This document shows positions 31,625 to 39,538 of a stretch of 64,000 nucleotides of DNA, one piece after another. A program made the position numbers and the translations under genes. The stretch spans positions 310,001 to 374,000 of the forward strand of contig NZ_JAMQOQ010000005.1 in NCBI RefSeq assembly GCF_031624635.1, in the 5' to 3' direction. Position 1 is the first letter of the stretch, and every line of letters begins with the position of its first letter. This DNA comes from Halogeometricum sp. S3BR5-2. GTDB taxonomy: Archaea; Halobacteriota; Halobacteria; Halobacteriales; Haloferacaceae. The notes below the pieces were generated by a model. That model was given only the letters and a program-made list of their open reading frames with translations. It did not search any database and was not told the origin of the DNA.

Positions 31625-31810
31625 TCACTCCACGTCCCGCCGTCGCTTCCCGCGCGCCGGCCGGTCGGTGGTGACTCTCGCCACCGCGGCCGTCGACACG
31701 AGGGCGATCAGCGCGACGCCGAGCGCGGTCCCGGTGCCGGACTGCGCGAACAGCAGGAGGCATCCGAGCGTCAGCGTGTACAGCGCCACCGCCGCTCCCT
31801 TCATGCGCAT
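31625..31810 (-). CDS. small membrane protein, 61 aa
   Basis: Starts MRMKGAAVALYTLTLGCLLL, followed by a second hydrophobic helix (ALGVALIALVSTAAVARV) and a basic tail (RPARGKRRRD). Two membrane helices with a positive cytoplasmic end make it a credible small membrane protein. The open frame extends much further upstream, but those residues look non-coding. No family recognised. Confidence 0.55.
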   Translation of the reverse strand: MRMKGAAVALYTLTLGCLLLFAQSGTGTALGVALIALVSTAAVARVTTDRPARGKRRRDVE

Positions 31811-32185
31811 GGCTACTACTCTCTTGACGGCCCGAGACGCATGAATATCCGGCAGACACCCGTCAGACGGTATGCAAGCGGCATGCACTGAACGTCCGGA
31901 TGTCCCGACGATGCGAGACCCGGTAGTGTGACGATGTGAAGTAACGACAGGGACTTCAGACGTGTAAACGTCTTCTGTACCACTGTTCGTCGCGGAGCGT
32001 ACCCGCGGGAACAGGGTGAAAAATTCAGATGTACTTCGATACAACGTCAGTCTCGACCGAGTCGCCACGAAGACTTGTTACCGGCCGTCGACAGCCGGCC
32101 ACCCCCTTCAGCCAGGATGAATCGCACGCGGCCATCGCCGCCGCCCGGATCGGGGCGTTCCCCCTGCCCGCGGAGTCGTGGTGAG
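31811..32185. other. intergenic region, no clear gene
   Basis: 375 nt between divergent genes. It contains a 6-bp-arm hairpin agacgt-gtaa-acgtct at 31958-31973 and, near 32010-32050, a moderately AT-rich stretch (gaaaaattcagatgtacttcgata). No reading frame looks natural. It probably holds the two promoters and a leader for the regulator at 32186. Confidence 0.5.
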
Positions 32186-32854
32186 ATGCTGCTAGAACTC
32201 TCGGTACCGGTCGGCGCGTTGGGACTCGTCGCTCCCGAGGCGTCTCTCCCGTCGCTCACCGTCGAATTCGAGCGCACCGTGTTCGCTTCGGACTGTACCT
32301 CCTTGGTCGTCGTTTCGGACGAGGACGCGGCGTCGACGGCGGCCGCGTTCCGGGAGCGCCCTATCGTCGAGGACGTCCTCCGCGTCGACGAGGTGGAGGA
32401 CGGAGTGGTCTATCGACTCTCGTGGGGCGAGACGTTGCCCGACCTGTTCCAGCGTATCCGAGAGTTCGACGGCGCGCTCCTCCGGGCCAGTTCGCACGAC
32501 GGGAAGTGGCATCTGGCGATTCGGTTCCCGGACCGCGTGACGATGTCGAAGTTCTACGTGACGTACGACGACTCCGCGTATCCGATAACCATCCATCGCA
32601 TCAGCGCGTCCGAGCCGGCGGTCAACGCGTCGGAGGACCGTCTGACACCGACGCAGCGAAAAGTGCTCCGACGGGCGTGGGAAGGCGGGTACTTCGACAT
32701 TCCGAGGCGGATGCCGCTGACGGAACTCGCCGACGAGTTCGACGTCTCGGATACCGCAACCTCGCAGACGCTGCGACGCGGAACCGCCAACCTCCTCGGA
32801 CGATACCTCGGCGGCTCCAAGCGGAACGAATCCGTGAACCCCCCCGATAACTGA
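32186..32854 (+). CDS. Bat-type HTH-10 transcription regulator, 222 aa
   Basis: Short-class haloarchaeal regulator. The N-terminal ~150 residues are a sensor-like fold (LLELSVPVGALGLV, VVYRLSWGETLPDLFQRI, SSHDGKWHLAIRFPDRVTM). HTH-10 covers about 155-210 with LTPTQRKVLRRAWEGGYFDI, PLTELADEFDVSDTATSQTL and RRGTANLLGRYL. The ATG at 32186 is preferred; the upstream extension is Pro/Arg-rich. It is a paralogue of 21004-21654 in architecture. It lies near the TrmB pair but faces the first member. Confidence 0.88.
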   Translation: MLLELSVPVGALGLVAPEASLPSLTVEFERTVFASDCTSLVVVSDEDAASTAAAFRERPIVEDVLRVDEVEDGVVYRLSWGETLPDLFQRIREFDGALLRASSHDGKWHLAIRFPDRVTMSKFYVTYDDSAYPITIHRISASEPAVNASEDRLTPTQRKVLRRAWEGGYFDIPRRMPLTELADEFDVSDTATSQTLRRGTANLLGRYLGGSKRNESVNPPDN

Positions 32855-32953
32855 CGGGGTACACGCGCGTCTGCCGGCGGTCCCCGCCGACGCGTCGCTC
32901 GTCCGATAGTGACGACGCGGGTCGAGAGCGTCGCTTCGGGAGTCCTCGCGCAC

Positions 32954-33766
32954 TCAGCCGCGGGTGCGTTCGTCGCTCTCGTCGCTTCCGAGCTGCCACG
33001 TGAACATGGCCCTCAGTACGACGACTAGACTGTTGGTTTCGCCCGCTCCCCAGATGGCCGTTTCGTCGCGGGGTTCCGGCGGGTGGTCGCCGTTCCCTCG
33101 GACGAGGACGCTCACGAGCGTCTTCTTCCCGTCGACCATCAGGAGCCGACCGGCGGGGGTCTCCGACCACACCCACAGCGATTCGAACAGTTCTGCGTCC
33201 GGGACCGCGTCTTGGATATCCCCCTGTACGGACTCGGAGAGTCCGGCCACCCGGACAGTGACGCCGCGGTCGGCGGCCGCGCGAAGCCGAGCGACTATCT
33301 CCTCGGTGAGGAGTTCTTCGACCGTCATGATCGCGATTTCGTCGGTCGCGGTCTCGACGAGCTCGGTGACGCGGTCGGCGATCGTCTCGCGCCCGGTGAC
33401 GGTCCAGACGCCGCGTTGTTCGGCCGTCGCCGACGCCGGTTCGACGTCGTTCAACGCGTTGATCAGTCTGTCCAGTCGGCGGGTGTACTCGCGTTCGAGC
33501 CGCCGTCTGGTCGTCTCCGAGGAGACGACCCAGAACTGCTTGGGAGAGGACTGCCGTACGTCGACCAACCCCCGTTCCCGCAGTTCCTTGACGGCGTCGT
33601 ACACGCGCGTTCGGGGGACGTCGGATACGTCGCTGACGTCCCGTGCGGTCCCTCTTCCGAGGCTGGCCAGCGCCACGAACGTCCTGGCGGCGTAGCTACT
33701 CAGCCCGATGGCTTCGAGTTGTTCGACGGCGACGGCGTCCGGAGCGGTCGGAGAATCTGTGGGCAT
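32954..33766 (-). CDS. TrmB-family transcription regulator 1, 270 aa
   Basis: Winged-helix TrmB protein. The DNA-binding domain spans about 10-80: LEAIGLSSYAARTFVALASL, TARDVSDVSDVPRTRVYDAV and LRERGLVDVRQSSPKQFW. A linker helix follows, then a phospholipase-D-like effector domain (ETATDEIAIMTVEELLTEEI, RGVTVRVAGLSESV, LLMVDGKKTLVSVLV), without the catalytic HKD. Relatives sense sugars or other small ligands. Divergent from its paralogue at 34135, with inverted and direct repeats between them. Confidence 0.9.
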   Translation of the reverse strand: MPTDSPTAPDAVAVEQLEAIGLSSYAARTFVALASLGRGTARDVSDVSDVPRTRVYDAVKELRERGLVDVRQSSPKQFWVVSSETTRRRLEREYTRRLDRLINALNDVEPASATAEQRGVWTVTGRETIADRVTELVETATDEIAIMTVEELLTEEIVARLRAAADRGVTVRVAGLSESVQGDIQDAVPDAELFESLWVWSETPAGRLLMVDGKKTLVSVLVRGNGDHPPEPRDETAIWGAGETNSLVVVLRAMFTWQLGSDESDERTRG

Positions 33767-33786
33767 GGTGGCACGATCTCTCGTTC

Positions 33787-33810
33787 CGAAACTGCCCGGA
33801 GGCAGTTTCG
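33787..33810. repeat. perfect inverted repeat upstream of TrmB regulator 1
   Basis: Arms CGAAACTGCC and GGCAGTTTCG with a 4-nt loop (CGGA), 21-44 nt upstream of the start at 33766. It could be an operator, or, if transcription begins at the AT-rich part near 33880, a hairpin in the 5' leader. Confidence 0.75.
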
Positions 33811-33824
33811 GCGCACGGCCGCAG

Positions 33825-33839
33825 TGAGGTTGGGACCCA
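33825..33839 (+). repeat. 15-bp direct repeat, copy A
   Basis: TGAGGTTGGGACCCA, identical to 34121-34135. Its core TGGG-A-CCCA is itself palindromic, so it could be an operator half or whole. It lies about 60 nt upstream of TrmB regulator 1. Confidence 0.65.
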
Positions 33840-33889
33840 GTCGGGCCGTACGCTATCTACCGCTGCGTTCTCCTTCGGTATATTTGTAT

Positions 33890-33908
33890 TGTGATTAAGT
33901 GAGTGAAC
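33890..33908 (+). repeat. 19-bp direct repeat, copy A
   Basis: TGTGATTAAGTGAGTGAAC, matching 33964-33982 at 17 of 19 positions; the two differences are adjacent in the centre. Start-to-start distance is 74 bp, about seven helical turns. Confidence 0.65.
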
Positions 33909-33963
33909 GGAACGTCGGGACGCAGTGTGCCCCCCCCTGCATCGATATTCATAGAAAGAATCC

Positions 33964-33982
33964 TGTGATTATCTGAGTGAAC
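33964..33982 (+). repeat. 19-bp direct repeat, copy B
   Basis: TGTGATTATCTGAGTGAAC; see copy A. Both lie in the middle of the divergent control region, away from either coding sequence. Confidence 0.65.
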
Positions 33983-34120
33983 CCAGTTTTCAAGTCGTTC
34001 ACCGACGTAGATAACACGTCTCTGACACTCGCCGTATCGATTCCGAGGACGACGCGCTGGAGCGGAAACGTCTTTCGTCGCGACATTGAACTGCGAGGTA
34101 GCGACTGGATAGCCGGTCTA

Positions 34121-34135
34121 TGAGGTTGGGACCCA
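34121..34135 (+). repeat. 15-bp direct repeat, copy B, at the start of TrmB regulator 2
   Basis: Same 15 bp as 33825-33839. Its last base is the A of the ATG at 34135. A protein bound here would cover the translation start or the transcription start of a leaderless message. Confidence 0.65.
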
Positions 34136-34977
34136 TGGATGACCTAACAAACGTCGAACGAGCGATCGAACTGCTCCAGAAGCTCGGGCTGAAAGAGTAC
34201 GAAGCGAAGTGCTTCGTCGCGCTCTCACAGCTTCCGAGCGGAACCGCGAAACAAATCAGCGAGATATCCGAGGTACCCCGAACCCGCGTCTACGACGCGG
34301 TCAGGGTGCTCGAAACGAAGGGGCTCGTCGAGATACAGCACTCGAATCCGCAGCGGTTTCGCGCGGTGCCCATCGAGGAGGCGGCGGAGACGCTCCGGTC
34401 CGAGTACGAGTCGCGGACGGACTCGCTCCGAGAGACCCTTCGCGGCATCGACTCGGCCACCGTCGACGACGACGTCGACGTCTCGCACGAGGTGTGGGCG
34501 CTCTCCGGACACGCGGCCATCGCGACTCGGGCGACGCAACTCATCGACGAGGCCGAACGGGAAGTCGTCCTCATCGTCGGCACCGAGGAGACGCTGACCG
34601 ACCAGTTGACCGGCCGTCTGGAGTCCGCTCAGGACCGCGGCGTCGACGTCATCGTCGGGACCGTCTCCGAGGCGTTGCAGGAGGAGGTACGCGGAACGCT
34701 CCCGAACGCTGAGGCGTTCGTCTCGGGGCTGGACTGGTTGCGTCCGGCGATGTCGGGTGACGAGACGGAGATCACTCGACTCCTGTTAGTCGACCGCTCG
34801 ACCATCCTCGTGAGTACCGCACACCGGCCCGACGGGACGGAGAGCGCCCCCGAGCAGGCGGTGTTCGGACGCGGGTTCGACAACGGCCTCGTGACCATCG
34901 TCCGCCGCCTGATGGCGACGGGGCTGTTCCCCCTCGGCGATTCGGACGGCGTCGAATCCGACCCCGACGCCTCGTGA
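34135..34977 (+). CDS. TrmB-family transcription regulator 2, 280 aa
   Basis: Paralogue of regulator 1 with the same plan: HTH (AIELLQKLGLKEYEAKCFVA, AKQISEISEVPRTRVYDAVR, LETKGLVEIQHSNPQRFR), helical linker, and a phospholipase-D-like effector domain (IDEAEREVVLIVGTEETL, DRGVDVIVGTVSEALQEEV, LLVDRSTILVSTA). The ATG at 34135 (MDDLTNVERAIELL) is preferred to the one at 34120, which overlaps the 15-bp repeat. Ligand and targets are unknown; the shared control region suggests cross- or auto-regulation. Confidence 0.9.
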   Translation: MDDLTNVERAIELLQKLGLKEYEAKCFVALSQLPSGTAKQISEISEVPRTRVYDAVRVLETKGLVEIQHSNPQRFRAVPIEEAAETLRSEYESRTDSLRETLRGIDSATVDDDVDVSHEVWALSGHAAIATRATQLIDEAEREVVLIVGTEETLTDQLTGRLESAQDRGVDVIVGTVSEALQEEVRGTLPNAEAFVSGLDWLRPAMSGDETEITRLLLVDRSTILVSTAHRPDGTESAPEQAVFGRGFDNGLVTIVRRLMATGLFPLGDSDGVESDPDAS

Positions 34978-35064
34978 CGGACGTCGGGACGTGATACCGA
35001 CCGACGAACGACCCCGTTGTTCCGAGAGCGCAACCGTGATACCGCCCCGCGACGACACGCCGGT

Positions 35065-35700
35065 ATGACCGACGACGCCGACTCCGACGCGGACCCGGAC
35101 CGAGACGCCGGGGCCGCCTCGCGCGCCGCCGCCATCTCCCGCGAGACGGCCGAGACGACCATCGACGTGACGCTGCGCGTCGACGGCGACGGGGACAGCG
35201 TCGTCGACACCGGCGTCGGGTTCTTCGACCACATGCTCGAAGCGTTCGCCAAGCACGGGCTGTTCGACCTGACCGTCCAGTGCGACGGCGACCTGCACAT
35301 CGACGACCACCACACCGTCGAGGACGTGGCCATCGTCCTCGGCGACGCTTTCGAAGAAGCCCTCGGTGACAAGCGCGGCATCGTCCGGTACGCCGACCGG
35401 AAGGTCCCCTTAGACGAGGCCGTCGCGGGCGTCGTCGTGGACGTGAGCGGCCGCCCGTACTTCGACTTCGACGGCGCGTTCTCGCAGGACGAAATCGGCG
35501 ACTTCACGAGCGACATGGCCCGGCACTTCGCCTACTCGCTGGCGATGCACGCCGGCCTGACGCTGCACACGGAAATCGAGGGGGACAACGCCCACCACGA
35601 GGCCGAGGCGCTGTTCAAAGCGCTCGCCCGCGCACTGGACGACGCGACGCGCGTGGACCCGCGGCGCAGCGACACCCCGAGCACGAAGGGGGCGCTCTAG
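35065..35700 (+). CDS. hisB: imidazoleglycerol-phosphate dehydratase
   Basis: Sixth-step histidine enzyme of 211 aa. An acidic head of about 20 residues precedes the core ([20 protein letters not shown]). Manganese-binding motifs are [40 protein letters not shown]-type region [19 protein letters not shown] and [18 protein letters not shown]. No phosphatase fusion. The ATG at 35065 is chosen because the upstream frame is Arg-rich. It stands alone after the TrmB gene and is convergent with the zinc-ribbon gene. Confidence 0.96.
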   Translation: MTDDADSDADPDRDAGAASRAAAISRETAETTIDVTLRVDGDGDSVVDTGVGFFDHMLEAFAKHGLFDLTVQCDGDLHIDDHHTVEDVAIVLGDAFEEALGDKRGIVRYADRKVPLDEAVAGVVVDVSGRPYFDFDGAFSQDEIGDFTSDMARHFAYSLAMHAGLTLHTEIEGDNAHHEAEALFKALARALDDATRVDPRRSDTPSTKGAL

Positions 35701-35708
35701 CTCCCCGC

Positions 35709-36737
35709 TCAGGCTTTCTGAAGTCGTCCGTCCTCTTCCTCCAGCACGTCGCGCCGAATCGCGTAGTCGATGATGGCGTCAACCTCCGAGCGATCGAGGT
35801 CGTACGCGCCGGCGGCGACGTCGGCGAACTCGTCGCGTTCGACCGGAAGGTCGCGGTTGTTCAGCAGGCGCATCACCCGCCGGAACTTCTCCGGTTCGGC
35901 CTCGATGGCCTCCGCGTCGTCCAGTTCCTCGCTCGCCGCCGCCACGCCCTCCCCCACGTCGTCTTCGACTTCGTAGTCCTCGGCGGGGTCGTCGGCGGAC
36001 TGCCGCCTGTCGGCGTCGTCGACCTCGTAATCTTCGGCCGGTCGGTCCCCGAACGTCTCCTCGTCGCTCGTCTCCGCTCGACGCTCCTCGTCGGCCGCGG
36101 GAGCGCCGTCCTCCGTCGCGGCCGGGGTCTCGGCGTCCGTCGCGGCCTCCGTCTCTTCGGCTACCGTCTCTTCGTCGACCTCGTAGTCCTCGGCCGGCCG
36201 GTCACCGAACGTCTCCTCGTCGCTCGTCTCCTCGTTCGGCGTCGCTCTGTTCCCCTCGTCGTCGACGTCGGTCGTTTCGCCGTGGGCCGCTTCGTCCCCG
36301 TCGTCGCCGTCGGTTCCGCCGTCGGCGCTCCGGGCCGCGTCTCCGGCTTCGGTCGTCATCGGCGTCGCGTCCGTCGCGTCCGGTGCGTCCGGGGCGTCCG
36401 GTGCGTCCGGTGCGTCCACCGTGTTCGCCGTCGAGGTGGCGACGGGGCGTTCGGTGATGTCGCCCTCCCGGTTGCTCATCCCCGACGCGGAGACCGGTTC
36501 GGGAGACTCGCCGCGCCCCCGTTCCTCGACGGCGGTGTCTCTGCTCGCCGCCGCGTCGAAGCCGAGACGGGCCAGGAGGGGGTCGACGACGGTTTCGAGC
36601 GTCTGGAGGCAGTCGTCGCAGAGGACGACGCGACGCTGTTCGTCTTCGGTCGGCGAGAGTTCCGCGGGCAGGACCTCGTAGATGCCGCTGGCGTCCTCGC
36701 CGCAGAAGTCACACGAGCGAAGCTGTCGCATGGGCAT
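35709..36737 (-). CDS. acidic zinc-ribbon protein with internal repeats, 342 aa
   Basis: Three parts are visible. Residues 1-60 form a zinc ribbon (SCDFCGEDASG, LCDDCLQTLE). Residues about 65-265 are low-complexity and very acidic, with a 17-residue unit (SDEETFGDRPAEDYEVD) occurring twice, a shorter DDPAEDYEVEDD copy, and an Asp-Ala-Pro tandem run. The last ~75 residues are a helical domain (FRRVMRLLNNRDLPVERDEF, SEVDAIIDYAIRRDVLEEE). A TATA-like box (ttaaag near 36763-36768) sits about 28 nt before the ATG at 36737. Function unknown; the layout suggests a nucleic-acid or chromatin-associated adaptor (inference). Confidence 0.75.
   Translation of the reverse strand: MPMRQLRSCDFCGEDASGIYEVLPAELSPTEDEQRRVVLCDDCLQTLETVVDPLLARLGFDAAASRDTAVEERGRGESPEPVSASGMSNREGDITERPVATSTANTVDAPDAPDAPDAPDATDATPMTTEAGDAARSADGGTDGDDGDEAAHGETTDVDDEGNRATPNEETSDEETFGDRPAEDYEVDEETVAEETEAATDAETPAATEDGAPAADEERRAETSDEETFGDRPAEDYEVDDADRRQSADDPAEDYEVEDDVGEGVAAASEELDDAEAIEAEPEKFRRVMRLLNNRDLPVERDEFADVAAGAYDLDRSEVDAIIDYAIRRDVLEEEDGRLQKA
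36367..36417. repeat. 9-bp tandem repeat within the acidic protein gene
   Basis: Just under six units of gcgtccggt (last unit partial), encoding Asp-Ala-Pro/Thr repeats on the minus strand. Length variation between strains would be expected. Confidence 0.8.
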
Positions 36738-36872
36738 GGTTCGGGATGCTCACCGCGGGCGGTTAAAGCCTCTCGCCGCGGGACGGGACCGATTTCGGCC
36801 CTCCCGCGGTCGTCCCCTTCCGGCGGCGAACGAGGGATTAATGCCGCCGCCTTCCAATCTCCCGGAAAGGCG

Positions 36873-37376
36873 ATGTTCGACGAGATAATGCGGAAGTTCG
36901 AGGGCAGTCCGAGCCAACAGGAGGTCATCCGCCTCCTCCTCGAACGGGGGTTCTCCGTCAACGACGAGGGGCGCGTCGTCTCCGGCGGCATCGAGATTCC
37001 GAACACCGGCATCGCCCGCGAAATCGGCGTCGACCGCCGCGTCGTCGACTCCACCACCAGCGCCATCCTCGACGACGAGCAACTCCGCCGCATTTTCCAG
37101 AACATCTCCTCGATTCCCAGCCTGATGGACCTCGCGCCCGTGCTGGACCTCTCGGTTCTCACCGTCGAAGTCGCGGACGCCGACGCCCCCGGCATCGTCG
37201 CAGAGATAACCTCTCGGCTGGCAGACCGCGACATCTCCATCCGCCAGACGGTGAGCGAGGACCCCGAGTTCACCGACGACCCGAAACTCTACGTCGTCAC
37301 CGACGAACCGGTCCCGGGGGACCTGCTGAACGAACTCTCCGGACTCCCTTTCGTCCGCCGTATCAGCATCGCGTGA
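36873..37376 (+). CDS. ACT-domain regulatory protein, 167 aa
   Basis: The N-terminal half is helix-turn-helix-like (SPSQQEVIRLLLERGFSVND, IAREIGVDRRVVDSTTSAIL). The C-terminal half is an ACT domain (LSVLTVEVADADAPGIVAEI, RLADRDISIRQTVSEDPEF). Haloarchaeal proteins of this type are annotated as amino-acid-binding ACT proteins and may act as transcription regulators of amino-acid metabolism. The ATG at 36873 is chosen; the longer open frame is a shadow of the opposite-strand gene. Divergent from the acidic zinc-ribbon gene. Confidence 0.87.
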   Translation: MFDEIMRKFEGSPSQQEVIRLLLERGFSVNDEGRVVSGGIEIPNTGIAREIGVDRRVVDSTTSAILDDEQLRRIFQNISSIPSLMDLAPVLDLSVLTVEVADADAPGIVAEITSRLADRDISIRQTVSEDPEFTDDPKLYVVTDEPVPGDLLNELSGLPFVRRISIA

Positions 37377-37412
37377 AGGCGCCCTCCGAAGTCGGCGCAA
37401 TCTTCTTGAGAG

Positions 37413-37430
37413 CGTATATTCGAATATACG
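37413..37430. promoter_or_regulatory. perfect 18-bp palindrome before the antitoxin gene
   Basis: CGTATATTCGAATATACG is identical to its reverse complement and ends 2 nt before the ATG at 37433. It is the AT-richest spot nearby. Toxin-antitoxin operons are usually autoregulated through such an operator bound by the antitoxin. Confidence 0.8.
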
Positions 37431-37432
37431 GC

Positions 37433-37669
37433 ATGACGAAGACGATTCGCGTCTCCGACGAGTACCACCGGTACCTCAAATCACACAACCGGGAGGGGGA
37501 GACGATGGAGGAGACGCTCCGGCGACTGACGCGCGGCCCGGACCCGTCGGACCTCGCAGGCTTTCTCACGGACGACGAGGCGCGGCGGGCGAAAGAGGCG
37601 GTGAAGCGGCGACGCGAGGGCGACGTCGAGAAGAAAGACGCGGCGCGCGAGGCGTTCTCCGACGGATGA
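37433..37669 (+). CDS. VapB-type antitoxin, 78 aa
   Basis: The start MTKTIRVSDEYHRYLKSHNR reads as the short beta strand and helix of a ribbon-helix-helix or AbrB-like antitoxin. A helical acidic/basic tail (DEARRAKEAVKRRREGDVEK) would wrap the toxin. It overlaps the PIN toxin by 4 nt (ATGA) and is preceded by the 18-bp palindrome. It binds and inactivates the toxin and represses its own operon in known systems; both roles are inferred here. Confidence 0.82.
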   Translation: MTKTIRVSDEYHRYLKSHNREGETMEETLRRLTRGPDPSDLAGFLTDDEARRAKEAVKRRREGDVEKKDAAREAFSDG

Positions 37670-38061
37670 TTCTCGATTCGACGTATCTGTTCGATCTGAT
37701 GCGCGACGACCCGGACGCGTTCGACAAAGGAACCGAACTCGTCGAACGTGGCGAGATACAGTGGCTCCCGACGCCCGTGGTCGCGGAGGCTTTCTACGGG
37801 GTGGCGACCGTCAGGAGCGACCGGACGGAGTCCGAACTCAGAAACAGGCTACTCGGCTACCCGCGGATCGAACTGGACGAGGAAATTGCCCGGCGTGCGG
37901 GGCTCCTCCTCGCGCGGGCTGACGACGAGGCGGGCGGCGCGTCGGGTGTCGGGTGGAACGACGCGCACATCGGCGCGACGGCCGACGTCTTCGGTGACAC
38001 CGTACTGACCGAGAACGTCGCGGACTTCGAGAAACTCGGCGTGTCGGTCGAGACGTACTGA
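37666..38061 (+). CDS. vapC: VapC-type PIN-domain toxin
   Basis: PIN nuclease of 131 aa. Acidic active-site residues are Asp4 in MILDSTYLFDLM, Glu in VVAEAFYGVATV (about 44), Asp in VGWNDAHIGATA (about 105) and the acidic position in TENVADFEKLG. All four positions look intact, so the toxin should be able to cut RNA. It is coupled to the antitoxin. The target (tRNA or rRNA in known VapC) is not predictable. Confidence 0.9.
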   Translation: MILDSTYLFDLMRDDPDAFDKGTELVERGEIQWLPTPVVAEAFYGVATVRSDRTESELRNRLLGYPRIELDEEIARRAGLLLARADDEAGGASGVGWNDAHIGATADVFGDTVLTENVADFEKLGVSVETY

Positions 38062-38093
38062 GGCCTCGATCACCCTCCGTCGCGACCGAACCC

Positions 38094-38099
38094 TTTTGA
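38094..38099 (+). promoter_or_regulatory. TATA-like box of the YigZ-like gene
   Basis: ttttga is centred about 27 nt before the GTG at 38123 and overlaps the competing TTG start at 38096, so it decides for 38123. Confidence 0.5.
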
Positions 38100-38122
38100 C
38101 CGAACCCGCTCCACCTCCCACC

Positions 38123-38743
38123 GTGACCGACGCCTACCGCACCGTCGCCGGCCCCGGCGAGGCCGATTTCGAGATTCGCGGCTCCGAGTTCATCGGCTAC
38201 GTCGACCGGGCGAACACGGTCGAGGAGGCGGAGGCGTTCGTCGACGCGGTGCGGGAGCGACACGCCGACGCGACGCACAACGTGCCCGCCTACCGCGTGC
38301 CCGCCGGAGGCGAGTCGGCGGGGTCGGGGGAGATGCTCCGCGAGTACTCCTCGGACGACGGCGAGCCCTCCGGTTCCTCCGGAAAGCCCGCCCTGAACGT
38401 CCTCGTCCAGCAGGACCTCAGAAACGTCGTCGCCGTCGTCACGCGCTACTACGGCGGCACGAACCTCGGCGTCGGCGGCCTCGCCCGCGCGTACTCCCGC
38501 GGCGTGAAGGACGCCGTCGACGCGGCCGGAATCGTCGAGGAGGTGCCGCACGAGACGTTCTCAGTGACGGTCGCCTACGACGACTCCGGCACCGTCCGGG
38601 GCATCTTAGAGAGCGCCGGCGTCGAGTTCGACGCCGCCTACGAGGCCGACGTGTCGTTCGACGTGCGGGTTCCGGTCGAGGACGGGTCCGGTCTGCGCGA
38701 CCGGATTCGAAGCGCGACCAGCGGACGCGCGGACGTCGAGTGA
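38123..38743 (+). CDS. IMPACT/YigZ family protein
   Basis: A 206-aa protein with the UPF0029 domain: FEIRGSEFIGYVDRANTVEE at the start, THNVPAYRV, SSDDGEPSGSSGKPALNVL and VTRYYGGTNLGVGGLARAYS, the family signature. The C-terminal ~75 residues form the DUF1949-like ferredoxin fold (FSVTVAYDDSGTVRGILES). Bacterial and eukaryotic relatives are linked to translation control, but the biochemical role is unsettled. Convergent with the cupredoxin gene 55 nt away. Confidence 0.9.
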   Translation: MTDAYRTVAGPGEADFEIRGSEFIGYVDRANTVEEAEAFVDAVRERHADATHNVPAYRVPAGGESAGSGEMLREYSSDDGEPSGSSGKPALNVLVQQDLRNVVAVVTRYYGGTNLGVGGLARAYSRGVKDAVDAAGIVEEVPHETFSVTVAYDDSGTVRGILESAGVEFDAAYEADVSFDVRVPVEDGSGLRDRIRSATSGRADVE

Positions 38744-38798
38744 GACCGTCGTCGACCGCGTATCCGGTTCTCACCCGACTCGGAAACCTATCGCCCGT

Positions 38799-39524
38799 CT
38801 ATCCCCTGTACATCGGCGGGATATCGTCCCAGCGGATTCGCCCCGCCTCGATTATCCGCTCCGGGCGGAGTTGCGGCGCACGCAGCACCTTCGCACCGAC
38901 GTCCGTCGGCGGATACAGCGTGACGTTCCCGACTTCTTCCGGCGGCGTGATGGGGTCGGTGCCGGGACCCGTCGCCGACCCGCAGACGATTCGCACGACC
39001 ATGCCGAGGAACTCGTGCGGCAGGCACATCAGGTCGTACACGCCCTCACGTTCGAACCGATAGAGGAAGTAGGTGCCCGGCCAGAGGATGGGCGAGGAAA
39101 TCACGGGCTCTGCGCGGGGGACGCGTAGCTTGTATCCGAAGACGGGGTGGTACGACGATACGGTGTGAATCTCCCGTCTGACGTCGAACCGGACCGTCTC
39201 ACCGGGTTCGATGTACAACCCCACCGGGTCGAAGAACCACTGGCCCTGCTCGAACGCCTCGGACGGGGCCCTGACGTCCAGCACCACCTCGTGGTCCGGT
39301 TCGACGGGCGGGTCCCTCGCCGCGAGGTCCGAGTAGCCGAACCCCGGACGAATCGCCCGCCCGCCCTCCCCGGCGGCGCCATCGTCGGTGGTTTGAGCGA
39401 ACGCGGTCCCGGCCACGGCTGGGAGGACGGCGCTCGCACCGAGAGCTCTCATCATCGCGCGTCGGTTCAGCGCGGGGCGGAAACTCTCCCGCATCCTCGC
39501 GCCTTCGGAATCGTGGTCTCTCAT
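38799..39524 (-). CDS. Tat-exported cupredoxin-domain protein
   Basis: A 241-aa exported protein. The signal has a twin Arg followed by a hydrophobic stretch (NRRAMMRALGASAVLPAVAG, then TAFAQ as a likely cleavage site). The mature part is a cupredoxin fold: WFFDPVGLYIEPGETVRFDV, a first His ligand in IHTVSSYHP, and the Cys-His-Met set in MCLPHEFLGM, so a type 1 copper centre is likely. The C-terminal ~70 residues are an extension not usual in halocyanin. It may carry electrons at the outer membrane face. A start at 39494 is possible. Confidence 0.85.
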   Translation of the reverse strand: MRDHDSEGARMRESFRPALNRRAMMRALGASAVLPAVAGTAFAQTTDDGAAGEGGRAIRPGFGYSDLAARDPPVEPDHEVVLDVRAPSEAFEQGQWFFDPVGLYIEPGETVRFDVRREIHTVSSYHPVFGYKLRVPRAEPVISSPILWPGTYFLYRFEREGVYDLMCLPHEFLGMVVRIVCGSATGPGTDPITPPEEVGNVTLYPPTDVGAKVLRAPQLRPERIIEAGRIRWDDIPPMYRG

Positions 39525-39538
39525 CGCGTCTCACCCCG

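Larger units (their letters stand above)
33767..34134. other. repeat-rich divergent control region between two TrmB paralogues
   Basis: 368 nt without a gene. It contains a perfect 10-bp-arm inverted repeat (33787-33810), a 15-bp direct repeat (33825-33839 and 34121-34135), a 19-bp direct repeat with two differences (33890-33908 and 33964-33982) and AT-rich promoter-like DNA around 33876-33900 and 33942-33960. These are listed separately. Confidence 0.7.

Noticed and set aside
37373-37432. Longer start for the antitoxin at 37373
   Set aside because: It would place the 18-bp palindrome inside the coding sequence and add residues (FLRAYIRIYG) unlike an antitoxin N-terminus.
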